The position numbers and the translations under genes are program-made. Shown here piece by piece: positions 34,901 through 47,748 of a DNA stretch of 64,000 bases. Under the pieces are notes generated by a model. It did not search any database, had not been told where the DNA came from, and worked only from the letters and a program-made list of their open reading frames with translations. Source of the DNA: Trichuris trichiura (lineage: Eukaryota; Nematoda; Enoplea; Trichinellida; Trichuridae); the NCBI GenBank assembly GCA_037903355.1, contig JBAJFE010000045.1:62001-126000 (forward strand), given 5' to 3'. Positions within the stretch are counted from its first letter, which is position 1. Each line of letters starts with the position of its first letter.

Positions 34901-37900
34901 CCAGATTCGGTACTGCGCAGGCTGTCAATTTCTCCGTTGGGATTCCAGCAATCAAACTGCACAGACAACTGTACGTGCTTTCACAGGGATTTTTTGAAGC
35001 GACCCAAGGTCGTCGAGAACAGCCGTCTAAGCAAAGAGCGTGTTCGTAATGGCGGCGCAGAATATAAACGGGAACAACAGTACGACTGTTACAGAAAACT
35101 TTTTTGTATCCAGTCATCTAGCGCATCTGTTGCCCGTGAACGGCAGTTGGCTTGCCATGGGCAATAAAGTTTGACCAACGATGCAACCGTCCGCTGGTTG
35201 CTCCGTGTTAGCCAGGAACTCGAGGCTTCAACTTACGCCCAATATTATAAGTCGACCAAAACGATGTTCCCATTTCGCTTCACACATGCGTGAGAACGGA
35301 GAACCTTCACGAATCCACAGTTTTCACGGTAAGTACATAAGCGCGTCGAATGGCTTGATAGTTGTGCATCGTGCAGGGCTTTTCACCTTTAGAAAATAAC
35401 ATCAGACATCGATTGGAACCCACAGATTACACTGATATAGAGTGCACGACAATGGAATCTTTGTGAAAATGAATGAGCACTTCTTCAGATTACAAATGAC
35501 ATCTGATTTAAAAATGTAGACTTCATACGTGCACTGATCTCCACTGATCATGCTAGGCTTACGCCTACATGGCTCAGCAGAGCACTGCCGTGTTCATGCG
35601 AGACTTGTTTGGTGACCAGTTAACATTTAAATTATGGAGGGCGAATTTCTGGCACTGCTTTTGCATACAGAGCGTGTATTCCTTAAGGAACTATTGACTT
35701 TTTCTTTGTTCTTCTTGACTCAATAATGACCGTCGTTGGAAATGACAAAATCACTGTTGTAACCACAGCATTGTGGAAACTGTTCCACAAAGCAAATTGC
35801 AAACGAGAATTCTCCGTTGACTTCTTATGTGACGGAGGTCTGCCGCAAGACAACAGCATTGGTCAAAGAAGATTACAGTGCCGACTTCACGCTTTTCTGT
35901 AGAAGGAAAGTTTCACTTTGCATCCATTCAAACGCAACATCTGCATTGTAAAAGGGGAGGAAGAACTTATAGTGAAGTAAGCAGCCTTCGTCTCCCATTA
36001 ACATTTGTCAGCATTTGAGATGCAAGATAGTGCCAGCAGCCCAAAGTAAAAGTGACGAAGTCCACATTTTTCCAACTCACAATATAATGTATGTGTAGGC
36101 TTCGAACAACCCAGTTTTGGCTGCACACTTTGGCTTCTTTATGGAAGCTTTAAAGTTCTATTCAGTGTTGAATATCGACACACTGAAAGTGTTAGCAGCA
36201 CTGATGAACGCGCACTTCACCACTGGAAAGCCGTAAGAAGACCTCGACGAGGCACTGGAAAAGACGCCAATGGACACTGAACAGGCTTACCAACATGGAA
36301 AGAACAAACCTGAATAGAACATTTTCAGCAACGTGAAAGAACGAAGAAGGAGAGTTGGTGAAGAGTGCCTGTAGTACTTCATAATTGCGATATGCAACCA
36401 TGTCCGTTCATGAACTGACTGGGGTTCAAAGCCATTTAGCTGGCCGGTCAACACGCGCGACTTTTTAGGAGCCAAGCGAAATCGCAAGGTTTCTTCTACC
36501 CAGATAATGGGATCCGTTTTTGAGACTAGCGAAGATATGCAACAGCAAGCATGCGCTTCTGTGGTGGCGCCCACAAAATTTCAGTTGCCTGACCTGAGTT
36601 CTCCCGTACGTTAGCGGGTAACAGAAAGCAGAAGTCATTTGCGTGTCGCACTGCCATTGTTTCATCTGTTGTTCGCCTTTCACAAAGAATGCGATTTTTG
36701 GATTCCAGAACGCCTGAATAGTTTTCACTTGGCACCGGAAACGCGTTTATCGCAGTAGTCCTAGGCATCATATGAATATCAATACTGAGTCAGCATTTTT
36801 CACTATAGGCAGTCTCTCTTGAGCGCTAGCAGCACCTCACATGACTGAGGTGCTGGGAGCATACTGTTACCAGCTCACTGCGACCGATGCTGACTCATTG
36901 CATTCCCGGTTTGTGAAATGGGCACGCTGCTTCCATACCGTAGATAGAACTGCTTCGCTTTCATTTGCTGTTGTTCTTCACAGCTGACTTAGTTTATCGC
37001 TGTTTTGTGTTTTGTTTGTTCTATCGCTGAGTTACAATACTCGTACGTGTTTCTCTGTTCATCAGTTCTTCTTTCAGCGCACATATTCGGCATAAGCCAT
37101 TCTGCTAGGCAAAGCTATCCGTTTTTACTGCTGTAAGTTGGAAAGCTTGGGTATGGTTATGTGAATAGCCAAGCAGCACCAATACTTTGGATTTAAGCAT
37201 TATAGTCACCGTTTCAACAGATGGTCATTGCAATATCACAAACTGACGTGGGTTGACTGCACGGGATTGAAAGATGGCAGCAAACTAGACACGCGCACTG
37301 TTCTCTGCTCTGCTTATAATAAGTATGGTTGTTTTGTTCAACAGAATAATGTTAAAACAACCAAATGGGCGACTGCTCTCAAATTCTCGATTAACCATGA
37401 AGGTGCAAAATGACCCAGCGCAGTCGCGCCGGAAGGGAGGCTAACCAGACGTTGTTTACCATTACGGGCCATCTTGTGGTCATCATGTGATCATAACTGC
37501 TCAGTACTACAGCGAGGTCAAATAGAGGTGATGAGGAAAGCTCACCTTCGCTTCGTGGCGTGAAATGTATGCTGTAGCGAATCAGCTTAATCAAACAACG
37601 TAATTAGCCAAGGTCTGCTTAAGGTCGCACAAATTTTTCGATGCACAGAGCAGCACCGAACCTTCGCCCACTTTAAACAGCATCTCAGCGTTTAGCGCTT
37701 TAAAGGAGCATTCCATAACTTCTCCCAGACATTTTCTGAATAGCAGGTATGCTGCCAATAACATTTGGAGAAGTTATTTCTCAGAAAAGGCGGGTTCTGA
37801 ACACTAGGGCCGATCATTTCTTCAAATGGATCGCAGATATATCGTCGCTTATAAGCTTCTGGTTCGAAAATATTGGCAACTCAAAAATGTTTCAACGTCG

Positions 37901-38429
37901 TGTACATAGATTGTAATCAACCAATCGGCCATGCAGGAATGGATACAACACACGAGTGTCAGTCTCCATTCATTCGTTCCCATCACTGTGGACGTACATC
38001 TGCTGTCAGACTTTGCAGTGAAATTGAAAATGACCACATGCAATGAAAGCTCTCTTCGCTGCGACTAAATTGAACAAGTACTCTCTCAGCCGAAGAGTAA
38101 AGACAGCAGGGTCAGTCACGTACACGCTTTTCCACCAACCAAAAATGGCAAAATAATTAAGATGGAAGCGGGCAGAGTCACGAATCAATGTGATATTGAA
38201 GCAAAGACAGCGTCATCGCAACCAAACCGCAACCTCAAAGCAGAACGGAACGCCAAATGCCCTACCTCCGCTTTCTCCGCGCAAGTGAAATTACCATTAA
38301 CTGATCGTCAGGTTACAACTCTGGTTTATCCGGTAAAAAGAATGCATTGCAAAATAATGCTTAATGTGCTAAGATGTAGCATGACTTCATCTGTACGTAC
38401 TAGGAAGTAGTTAAAAGTATTCTCATCAA

Positions 38430-40330
38430 GTAAGGAACAGGTTGCATCCTCCTTCTCACCAAAAATCTGCATGTTCTTCAGTCATCTCTTCTAGAACAGT
38501 GCTACCTGTATCCAATGCCGGATACTGCGCCTTGTTCCACAGTTAATCGGCCTCGCTTTGATAAAGCTACAGAAATGACTTCAACCTCTTTTTTCAGTGA
38601 GAAATGCCCTACCCTTCCTCTTACTTCACCTTTGCGACTTCTTGCTGATCACTGCCAGCTGGCAGAGAGAAGCTGATTCGAATTGTGAACCTTACGATTG
38701 CGTTCCTATTAAAAGCCATCGAAGAGTCTTTTACAGGTTCGCATGTACATCTTCAAGATGCCACATATATTCGCCGTTCAAGCGAAGAAGTATAAACTTT
38801 TATATGCAGCTGAAACGTAGTTAATACGCAATTCAGTAAACATTATTTACAACATACTACAGCTGAAAGCTTCTCTGTTCTTTTTTCACTGCCTTGCCTT
38901 AATAGCTAACGGGATTCAATCTGCTTAAGATACGCTTTTATAGCTTCAATCAGTGATACGCTGAAACCATGCTAAAAACTTTCTCGCCATTTTTGTTTTG
39001 GGTAAAATTTAGGGTAGACTGAAACGTCGGTATGTCAACATTTAGAAGGGCTGAAATCCTGACTTCGTCAGCCTTTCCAGCTGTCTCTAAATTTCAAATC
39101 ATTCTGGCTTTCGTCTATTCAGACTTCCATGTTTTCAGGTTAAGAGTTTAACCCTGTGTAGTGAATTCAAAGGGACAGTGTTTATGCGATAGAAGCAGCA
39201 CCAAAACGGCGGTGGTCATTCGCCCGCCTTCATTCAGCTCTTTGTCAGCTAATAGTCTGTCTCCTACTTGTTGTCGCGTTCAGTCGTTAATGGTAGTTAG
39301 TCGCCCTATTGTTTCAGTGTTTACGGTTCGTCCTCATCGTACGTTGCCGCTTGTTTCTAGTTTTAATTCATCGCTTTTGGCTTGCTGAGTTTGCCATAGG
39401 CCATGAAAGCTGAAAATTCTGGTCATGGTTATGTTCACACGAAAAGCACCGCGTTAACAGATTTTGTGCTTTTTTTTTGATATTATCGATTTTCAAATAT
39501 CTAGTTTAAACTTCTTCTTTCCAGTCGTCCTATCGAGCAAAATTATACAGGCGTCCGCGCTAAATTAGGTATCCATCCATATAGGACGGCCTTCATATTC
39601 AGTGTAGTTACTCACAATCTCTGCTATCTAGAGATGTCGTTATTAAGGGTGACATTAAGAATGGCAGTCTTATTTACCTTTCCGAGCTAACAAACTTGGC
39701 GATAGCTTGTTCATGTTTTTGGTATTCATTCTTAATAGTTCAATGAACCTCTAAAGCTAAGAATCCCTCAGAACCATCAGTTTTCGAATCTTGGTTTGCC
39801 ATCCTTCTGTTGCACTGTTATTTCTGTGTTTTTCGCTGAGCAGTGAGGTGTAATTCTTTCATGTTTCTGGTGGAAGGTTTGGAGGCTCGAGACCTCTACT
39901 GTTTCAGCTACGGAAGTACATCCTCTCAACATAGTCTTTCTTCGGGTACGTCGCTGACCACGGTACAAGAGCACTTCGGAAACCTACGATTATATTGTTC
40001 TGTATTATTCTCTAACAATCTGCTCATCCATTCGTTGGCAGGGCATTTTGTAGTTTACGTACAGGCAACCCAAACTGGCCAAAGCTGAGAATTGAAGATG
40101 ATTTATGAATAGTACGTTAATGTTTAATCCGAAGTCGCTGCTGCTCTTACCCTATCGAACGGATCTTTGAAGTGGTTAGCTTATTGTATATCTGAGGCAT
40201 CAGGATTGTTTGAAGAATTCAGGATTGTAACCTTTCTGAATGTTGACTTCTCGACACTTCGATCTATCCGGTGTGGTCTATGCGGTTTTGTCCGAACCAG
40301 GATTTCGATCTACTAACGATCTGGGCGCGT
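38430..40330. repeat. module Y, second copy
   Basis: Direct repeat of 16860-18730 with many substitutions and small indels. In copy D a Penelope fragment follows at this edge; here unique sequence follows, so the two edges were made by different events. Confidence 0.85.
39920..40075 (+). repeat. diverged Penelope-type terminal repeat
   Basis: Counterpart of 18380-18530. GTCGCTGACCACGG, CACTTCGGAAAC, TTGTTCTGTATTATTC and CTGCTCATCCATTCGTTGG follow the order seen in the repeats of the 23.9-26.8 kb element. No element body is attached. Confidence 0.5.
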
Positions 40331-41360
40331 GAGAAGGTCCCATTCATTTGCACAGTTGATTGCAGACGCTAAAAAAGGTTGTAATTTCTTTTTAGGAGCA
40401 GAATTAATGCTCAGCTGCCCTTTCTGATATCATCGTCCTACCTTGGACTCAAGACCTCCTATTTGCTCATTTCTCGACAAGGAATCAGATCTGATTCCAT
40501 AGCCATTAGCAGTAGGCCATAACGTAATAATCGCGTGCCTTTATGCTGTTCTGCTTTTTCATGGTACCTTCATCAACGGGAAGCAAAGTGAGCAAATGAG
40601 CAAATAGCAATCGAAATAGGTACTATGAAAGCAAATGAACTCAAGCAAAGCGACTAGTAGATAACTGGTAGCAATTAACAGCCTACAGACTGCTTTCTTC
40701 AGCATGGCATAATGGAAAACCTACGTAATGTTGACAGCGCGAAACAGATGTAAGGAAGTACCTTTGCTCGATTGGAAGATACATTGAATAGGAATTCAGT
40801 AATCTCAGTGCACGTAGAATGGCCATATAACAAAAGCGTAAAAGAGATAGTGGCAACACGCAACACATTGTCTAGGAACCTGTTTCTTATTCGGCATACC
40901 CACATCCTTTGTTGTTCCACCACCGAAGATCACTGCTTGTTCCTTTATCACCGACTTCGCTCGATTTCAACTCCATTTTACTGTTCCACTTAAAGTCTTA
41001 CTACTTTTCCATTGTAACTATCTCTCGGAAGCAACTGAAATCCTTCTTTGCTCCGTTGTGGTAATACGGATGCTCAGATTGGATTAACAGACGCATTGAA
41101 CTATAAGAGTTATCTATGAAACACATGTTTTCTTTGTCGTGGTACAGTTTTTGTTGCGTTAGGATTTTTGTGAGATAAGTCGCGCATTAATTCCACTGAA
41201 GTTTAACTTTTTTTCGTTGAAAAAGTCCACTTTTCTGTTCCATAGAGATCCATTCTTTTCCTTCTAATTAATTAAAAGTTCAAATCATGGAACAAAATTA
41301 AATGATGCTTTATCTGTTGCTCAAACATGGTCTGAAATCTAATTCATGATGAAAAAAATT
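40331..41360. other. unique spacer, nothing recognised
   Basis: Between copy C and tRNA-Met. Frames at 40699-40993 on both strands show no domain. I see no repeat shared with the rest of the window. Confidence 0.5.
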
Positions 41361-41433
41361 TGCCTCGGGTGGGGATCGAACCCACGACCTTGAGATTATG
41401 AGACTCACGCGCTGCCGACTGCGCTACCGAGGC
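41361..41433 (-). tRNA. tRNA-Met, elongator (anticodon CAT)
   Basis: A complete 73-nt minus-strand cloverleaf. The acceptor GCCTCGG pairs with CCGAGGC, then discriminator A. The D-arm is TAGCGCAGTCGGCAGCGCG, the anticodon loop CTCATAA (CAT), the variable loop AAGGTCG and the T-arm GTGGGTTCGATCCCCAC. The GCCTC...GAGGC acceptor and the D-arm match the elongator rather than the initiator type, which starts with A and has AGC-rich stems. No intron. Confidence 0.95.
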
Positions 41434-42450
41434 GTCCGATGTTCGTCTTCTTTAGTAAGCATATTATAATGGTAAACAATGAAGATAATCTGCATTAGCT
41501 CCAAGCATAGCTGCGCTCAGAAGCTCTACCGTTAGCGCCACCACGAACCGGCAGTGTCGTTTGTCGTTATCACCTTTTGCGGTCGATGTATCATTGCTTC
41601 TCTGAAATGAAGACAGCTAAACTGGATTACTAAAAATGGGCTTTTTGTCGTTGGATTTCAGCCAGCTTTTTTCCGTCACTATGGTGTCTGTATTTTGGCA
41701 AGAAGTTGTTGAGTACAATTGAAACTATACTGCATAAACAATATCGTCAAGGCTAAGTGTGTCAACGTGTTTGAAAAGTATCCCAGACCAGCAACCCATC
41801 ATTTACTGAAAAGTTTCTCAGCTCTGCATCAACGTCGCCTCAGCATTTTGTCTGTTCCGTAAGCTAGAAAAGCAGTTTTTCAAGCAGCAACGAATTCTCG
41901 GCGAATCGCTTAAAAGGACTTTGTTCGAAAAGTAAATTTTTATTTGTACTTATAGATGTTTCCGTCCGGTTCCATTGGACGTCCGTGTGCATCCAATGGA
42001 ACTGGAGAGGAACTTACGCAAAGGCTACTAAAATTTTGAAATGCGCTGTTAGTCTTTACATGAGAACTATTTTAGCCTTTCGCTATGTAACGTGGGAGAG
42101 CTCTTATACTGTATAATGCAGTCAGAATTGAAATGAAGGGCAAAATAACGCTTTTTCAAGCAAAAGCAAAGCCACTTGCAACTTCCAACAATGTTACTGT
42201 ACACGAAAAAACATCAGAAACATTGAGCGCTTTCAGTACTTAAAAGATCTGAGATGCAGTAGTGTTCAACTTCTGACAACGAAAGCCTCGGTTTTAGGTA
42301 TTAGCCTTTATTTGAATCAATACAAAAATTAGAAAAACAGCAGGGTTAACCAGGAACCTAAGAAACAGAAATAACAATGTATAAATTCGAAGCATAAGGA
42401 AAAGTTAATGAACAGCCGCGCTGACAGACTAATAAAGCAATGCAGCATCG
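41434..42450. other. 3' flank of the phosphofructokinase gene
   Basis: No reading frame of interest. Around 41950-42003 a short imperfect inverted repeat (TCCATTGGACG...GCATCCAATGGA) could form a small hairpin. Otherwise nothing recognised. Confidence 0.4.
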
Positions 42451-42456
42451 TTTATT
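42451..42456 (-). terminator. poly(A) signal AATAAA for the phosphofructokinase gene
   Basis: The plus strand TTTATT reads AATAAA on the minus strand, 134 nt downstream of the stop codon at 42590-42592. Position and motif suit cleavage and polyadenylation of this transcript; no closer canonical signal is present. Confidence 0.5.
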
Positions 42457-42589
42457 TAGAAACACGAGGCGGCGGCAATGTTCTTACATAAATAAACTTA
42501 TTTTTAAAAAGTTAAGATGCAGGCAAGAAGTTTAGTAAGCCTATAACGACACAGGCAAAGTCGCAGCGACTGTCATACATCCGTGAGAT

Positions 42590-45500
42590 CTATTTAACGT
42601 CGGCATTAGAGGCTGTCATATCATAGAAGCTATGGTGACCAGCCAAAATTCGCATCAAAGGACGTAGCTTCAACCACCAGCGATCCGTTGAAAGACGTCG
42701 TTCGAAGTCAGCCTGTTCCCTGCGAAAGAAAAGCAATTTCAGAAAGCACATTAAGCAATGACTGAATACATACTTTAACTCCATGACTGAAACGCATTCC
42801 GAGTGCCGCTCGCGAATGCCTAAAAGGACGGCGCTATCCACGGCCGTCGTATAAACGGAACCATCAGGCTGAACGCTCTCACGCGCTTTGCTAACGAGTG
42901 TTTCTGCCGCCTGAGCGGCCATGCGAGTTGCCAGGTTTCGGTCGAATGGAGTCGGGCATCCACCCTGCTGCGAATGACCAAGTATGTTGATTCTTGTGCT
43001 GAAATTTCCTTTCCCCTCTTCGCTGAACAGTTGCATTATAAATTGTGTCGTGTAATTCTCGTTCGCCCTTTCGCAGCGCATTATTATGTAGCGCTGAACG
43101 CCTGATTTCATCTTCCGCGCAATCACTTGAACGTCTCTCTAAAATTGCAATTCCTTTCAAAAAAATTTTTTTTAAAACTCTTCAATGCTACGTACGCGCC
43201 CGTAACAGTGTCTCCCACAGTATGGATTAAGCGACAAGTAATAACAGCACCACCTAACGTAAGTTTGAATAAGCATTTTTTAAAAATGTTACACCATTCC
43301 TCTGTTTTGAAGTTAAATAAGCGAGTTGTCCGCAGACAAGCATCAAAGCCTACGCACCTGCTAAGAAACCTTATGTCTTTAAAATATTAGTATTAGTACG
43401 TCTTGGAAGGCTTAATTTCTTTTAATAGGTGTTAGTGATTTCCTTTTCTCGTTTTCACGCGGTTTCTTAACCTGCTGACACATAAAAGCTACAAGAAGTC
43501 GCAGCTTTAAGAGCTGTCTTTTCCTCGTCTTCCTAAATGCCATTATTAGCACTGTAGTATTTTTGTTTCCCTGAATACAAAGCGAGGATAGCCTAGAAAG
43601 CTCTTCTCCGTACTTCTTGTAAGTACAAACGAAAGGTTTTGTTTAGCGGAGATGAGCAAACAACCTACCGTAGCCCAACGGATGAAGGTTCTCTTTTAGA
43701 AACATGCCGAACGTACTGTTGTACACTTACCTCAGCCAAAGCCTAAATATGAAGTCTAGTTCGGCTTTTGGTGGCATTTTTCTAGAAATGAACCTGCATT
43801 CAGTAGCCTACGGTAAACTGTTTGTTGGGCTGGGTAAACAAGAGCTCAAGTAAAACTTTTCATTTCGCAATGGGTCAATAGACGTAGAAATAACAAAAAA
43901 AAGTAAAATTATTAATATAAAATAGCATGCTGATGCGCTACCTTGCATAATTATGCTCATATACTCCGGAGGGAGCGTAAAAACTTAATGGAAGCCCCAA
44001 CCGCGCAGCTAATGCAAGGCCGGTAGAAATATTGTCTTGAAAGCAAGACAGCCCAACACGGAAAGCAAAAAAGCTTTGTGCGTAATGAAACTGCGGGGCA
44101 GAGCGTACGCGGGGGAAAAAACTTTTAGCATTAACACTTCGCCCTGCGTAACAATGTTATCGAAGAGCTAAATGCTAAGGTTAACCTTCATGTCATCGAC
44201 CGTAAATGGTTCTTCAAAGATGTATGCATTGTCTGCTCCGGAAGCCAAAGCAGACAGTGTAGCCAAATAACCGCAATAACCACCCATCGTTTCCACAATG
44301 AAAACTCGCCGTTTTGTCCCGATTGCCGACTGCTTAATTTTGTCGATTAATCTGCATATTTCATTCAACGCGCTGTCGGAGCCAATGGAAATGCTAAAAA
44401 GAAGATGGTCTTTTTCGCGGCGGCGCGGCAGGTCGCTAAAACGCGTACCTCGTTCCAGGTATGTTGTTGCTTATTGTGCACGGTAGCGTAACCATTGGTA
44501 TACAAAATTCTCTGAACTTCTGTCGCAGTTCGGTCATAATAAGGCACGAATGAAATGCTTCAAAGCCACCAATCAGAAAAAGACCATCAATTTTAAAATG
44601 GCGCAACTGAGCGACCACTTGCTCCATGTTCTTTGTTGGAAGCGACTTTTGTGTTCCAAGGAACGAACCACCGAACATTGACCAATTTGTGACGTCATGC
44701 CAGTCCATATCCTGTTACAGAATGTTGTTTCAATGATCGTTAGCAGGTAGAGCATGCGTACTTTGAAACAGCCTTTAATCAATCCGTCGAACGAATCTTT
44801 TATGGCGTACACCCGACAACCGTGACTCAATGCGTTCCTGACAAAAGACCGAACGGCAGCGTTCATTCCGCAAGCAGGAGCACCAACGTTCATCACGGCA
44901 AAGGTGAACTTGTGTCCACCGCTGAGGATATTTTTATCCATTGGAGGCCGAATTTTTGTCAACAGCTTGTATGTCTCCAAGTTGCGAATAAATGTTTTAC
45001 CGCGAAGCCTAACCGCTGTTTCCCAATCTTTCTCCGCCATTGCTTTCTTAACCTGAAAACATTTAATCGTTCAGTCTCGCTTATAGTCTGTTGCGCGTAA
45101 ATTTTGGCAAAAACAACATGGATCGAAATGGATGTTAAATAAACACACCGGAAAAGAGTATGCTCTTATTAAGCGGCAAGACAGCATCACATAATGATTA
45201 ACAATAGCAAAACGATGCAAAACGTCTCAAAACTTTCACTTTTATTAAGAAAGAGAACTAGCGCGTTAACCAGGCTGGAGGAATATATCCTTGCTGTTGG
45301 GCCTGCTTAGTTTAGTTGCTCTATGAAAGCGTAGGTTTCGTGTCTAAGACAAAAACTTGAAGAACAGATGCGCTGGACGAAAGCAGGAGAAGCGATAGAA
45401 GTATAGTTTGACATCCAAAGCACGGAAAGCTTAGGAAAAACGCTTTGGACCCACTAAAGTAAGCAAGTACTTTGTAGAACCCGGAAAGGTAAAACAATCG

Positions 45501-47748
45501 GGTGCCGCGCCAGTCTTACCTGATTTGTCCGTTCAACACACTTTGCTAATGGAACCCGGACGACCGTGCCACCATGGATGGCAATCACACACGGCTCAGC
45601 ATTAGGCGGTGTGTCCATCAACGCTAGAAAAATCACGAGTTGAGGGCTCTAGCAACCTGAGTAATATTAATATACCGGTCACTGCTTCAGCACCCATGCG
45701 GCTACCCAATAAACGATCAAACGCCGATGGATTCCCGCCACGCTGTACATGGCCGAGGACAGTTATGCGAGTATCGTAATTCAACCTTTCAATAATTATA
45801 TTTCTGACCATTTCGGCCGTTATCGGACTACCGTTGCAGTCAACCGCTCCTTCGGCGCATATGATAATGTTGACTCGTTGACCTGATGTTAGAATACTGC
45901 TATTTAAAATGTATAATATTTGAAGCATGACTTATCCTTAAGCATCACTTGAATACTTCGTAAGAGCGGATTTTCAAGTTTATTGATAAGCATAAACCCC
46001 CTAAGTCAAACATGACTGAATTCGCGTCGCTTTACATCACGTTAAGCCATTCCTGTTAGTAAGACGTTTTGACACTGCCGCTTTGACGCGCGCAGTTTGA
46101 CGCTACAATCTTATTCTGATGGCCAACATGCGACTGTCGCCACTAGAACGCCGCAGTACGTATTCTATGGAGAAGTAATGCAGGCAAGCGAAGTCCAGTG
46201 CCATGGAGAGAAAAGTTTGGAAAAATGGCCGGCAAAAGAAAAGGCGCCCTAAGGGTAAACCAGAAGAAGTTGGTCCAGTGGCGGACTCGAATAGTACGAA
46301 GCAGGTCGCCTCCCTGTAGCGAATGTCTTATCAACCCTGGAATGGCTTTTTTCACATCTTTCAAACGAAGGCTTTGCTATTCGGTGATTCGTCCTCAAAG
46401 TGCCGTTTCAAGAATGGATGAACGCTTTCGCCGCTGGAAGGCGTTGGAACGATTTGCATAAATTTTGCAATGGAAAGCTGAGTTGAATGAGCGGAGATTA
46501 TTAATATTAATCTTACTGATGGTTGTTAGTAGTTAACTTTTGAGTGAATTACCGTGCAGTCTCGTTTCGTGTAACTTCTGGCAAAGAATGTCGCGCCATT
46601 CTGCCGGCGGAGGCCACTCAGGTATGAATGTAAAATCTGCTTCGGATGCCAAACCGGCCACAAGCGCTAGATAGCCACAATGACGTCCCATCACCTCGAC
46701 TACGAATGACCTTATAAGATATGCAACCCTTGTCAAAAGTTAGCCTTTCGACAAGTCCATAAACGAACCTTTGATGACTCTGAGCTGTCGACTGGACCGC
46801 GTCAATGGCTTCGATAATACGGTGCAATGCTGTGTCTGTCCCTATGGTCATATCAGTGCCGCAAAAGTCATTATCAATCGAGCCTACTAATCCGACAATT
46901 TTTATGTTCGGATGTTTTGCCACCTTCTCGGCTGTTATTGAGCCTCGATGCAACAGTTCCTTTAGCATTGATGGCCACTCTTGACGAAATAAGTTGGCAC
47001 CTAAATAAGACGAAAGCATCGGACAATTGGCGTTTACGAACTGACGGAATGGTCGGAAATGTAAAATGGAATGAAGAATGCCTCATTGCTATTAATGGCA
47101 CCAACCGGTAAGACTTCCGTCGCCACCAATGCATACCAGATTGTTGATGCCACAGCAAAGCAGATTATAAGCAGCTTTCAAGCGTCCCTCGGGTGTATAG
47201 AAGTCTTTTGATCTTGCGCTGCCAATGATTGTGCCACTTCGTTGGATAACGTCGCTGACGGTGTCCCAATTGGCCAACGTTATATTGTGACCACCCTCAA
47301 CCATACCTTGATAGCCTTCATGAATAAAATAAACTTTGCACCCCATATATAGTCCCATCCGACAAACTGCGCGCAGAGCGGCGTTCATACCTGACAAACA
47401 CAGACTTACCGATTAGCCCAAGCAGTTGAATAACGAACGAATTCGTCATTATGCTAATTAGCAGTGACAGTTATATCGAATTTGAATATTTAGCATCTAC
47501 CAGCCCATCGCAGAGTACGAAAAAATGGAAGAAAGTTTTTTTTTGCTTTTTTTGCTTGTACAAACCGAACCCGCCCGCTGCGTCCATCGCTTGAAAGATT
47601 AATGGGATTTCATACCCTGCGAATCACCTCCGGAGGTGAACACTCCAATGACATCTCCCGTATTGGTCAACGGACGGACATGTTCCCCTTCGCGCCCAAG
47701 AAGTGACCCGCCGCTTGTTGTCCGCCGCTCCCTCTTCTCAGCCGCCAT
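42590..47748 (-). CDS. PFK: ATP-dependent 6-phosphofructokinase, 11 exons, 791 aa
   Basis: Cytosolic glycolytic enzyme that phosphorylates fructose 6-phosphate to fructose 1,6-bisphosphate. Exons (minus): 47748-47616, 47390-47106, 47000-46769, 46710-46553, 45882-45676, 45623-45520, 45052-44762, 44711-44449, 44393-44186, 43138-42774, 42719-42590; all GT-AG, total 2376 nt, frame kept throughout. Two homologous lobes, as in animal PFKs. The N lobe keeps the active-site motifs [43 protein letters not shown] and GHVQRGG. The C lobe (from about residue 390) has [34 protein letters not shown] and GHSQQGG, the usual degenerate allosteric half. Length is close to vertebrate PFK (about 780). The start ATG lies 8 nt after an acceptor-like ACAG; an N-terminal extension of about 33 residues precedes the first PFK motif. 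Beta-catenin lies upstream on the same strand. Confidence 0.97.

Larger units (their letters stand above)
31930..40330 (+). repeat. duplicated unit, copy C (most complete)
   Basis: The longest copy, with all modules in order: 31.93-34.1 (as in B and inverted A), 34.2-35.15 (as in D and inverted A), 35.2-37.4 (as in B and inverted A), 37.46-38.4 (all copies, without the MITE-like insertion) and Y (38.43-40.33, as in D). It therefore best represents the ancestral unit of about 8.4 kb. Near the end C holds a ~44-bp internal repeat ending GATCT (around 40261-40310) not seen in D. No intact gene is visible. Confidence 0.8.

Noticed and set aside
46143..46461. Extra exon or nested gene in phosphofructokinase intron 4
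   Set aside because: Frames on both strands lack any PFK similarity, and the exon 4/5 junction already gives continuous PFK sequence ([14 protein letters not shown]).
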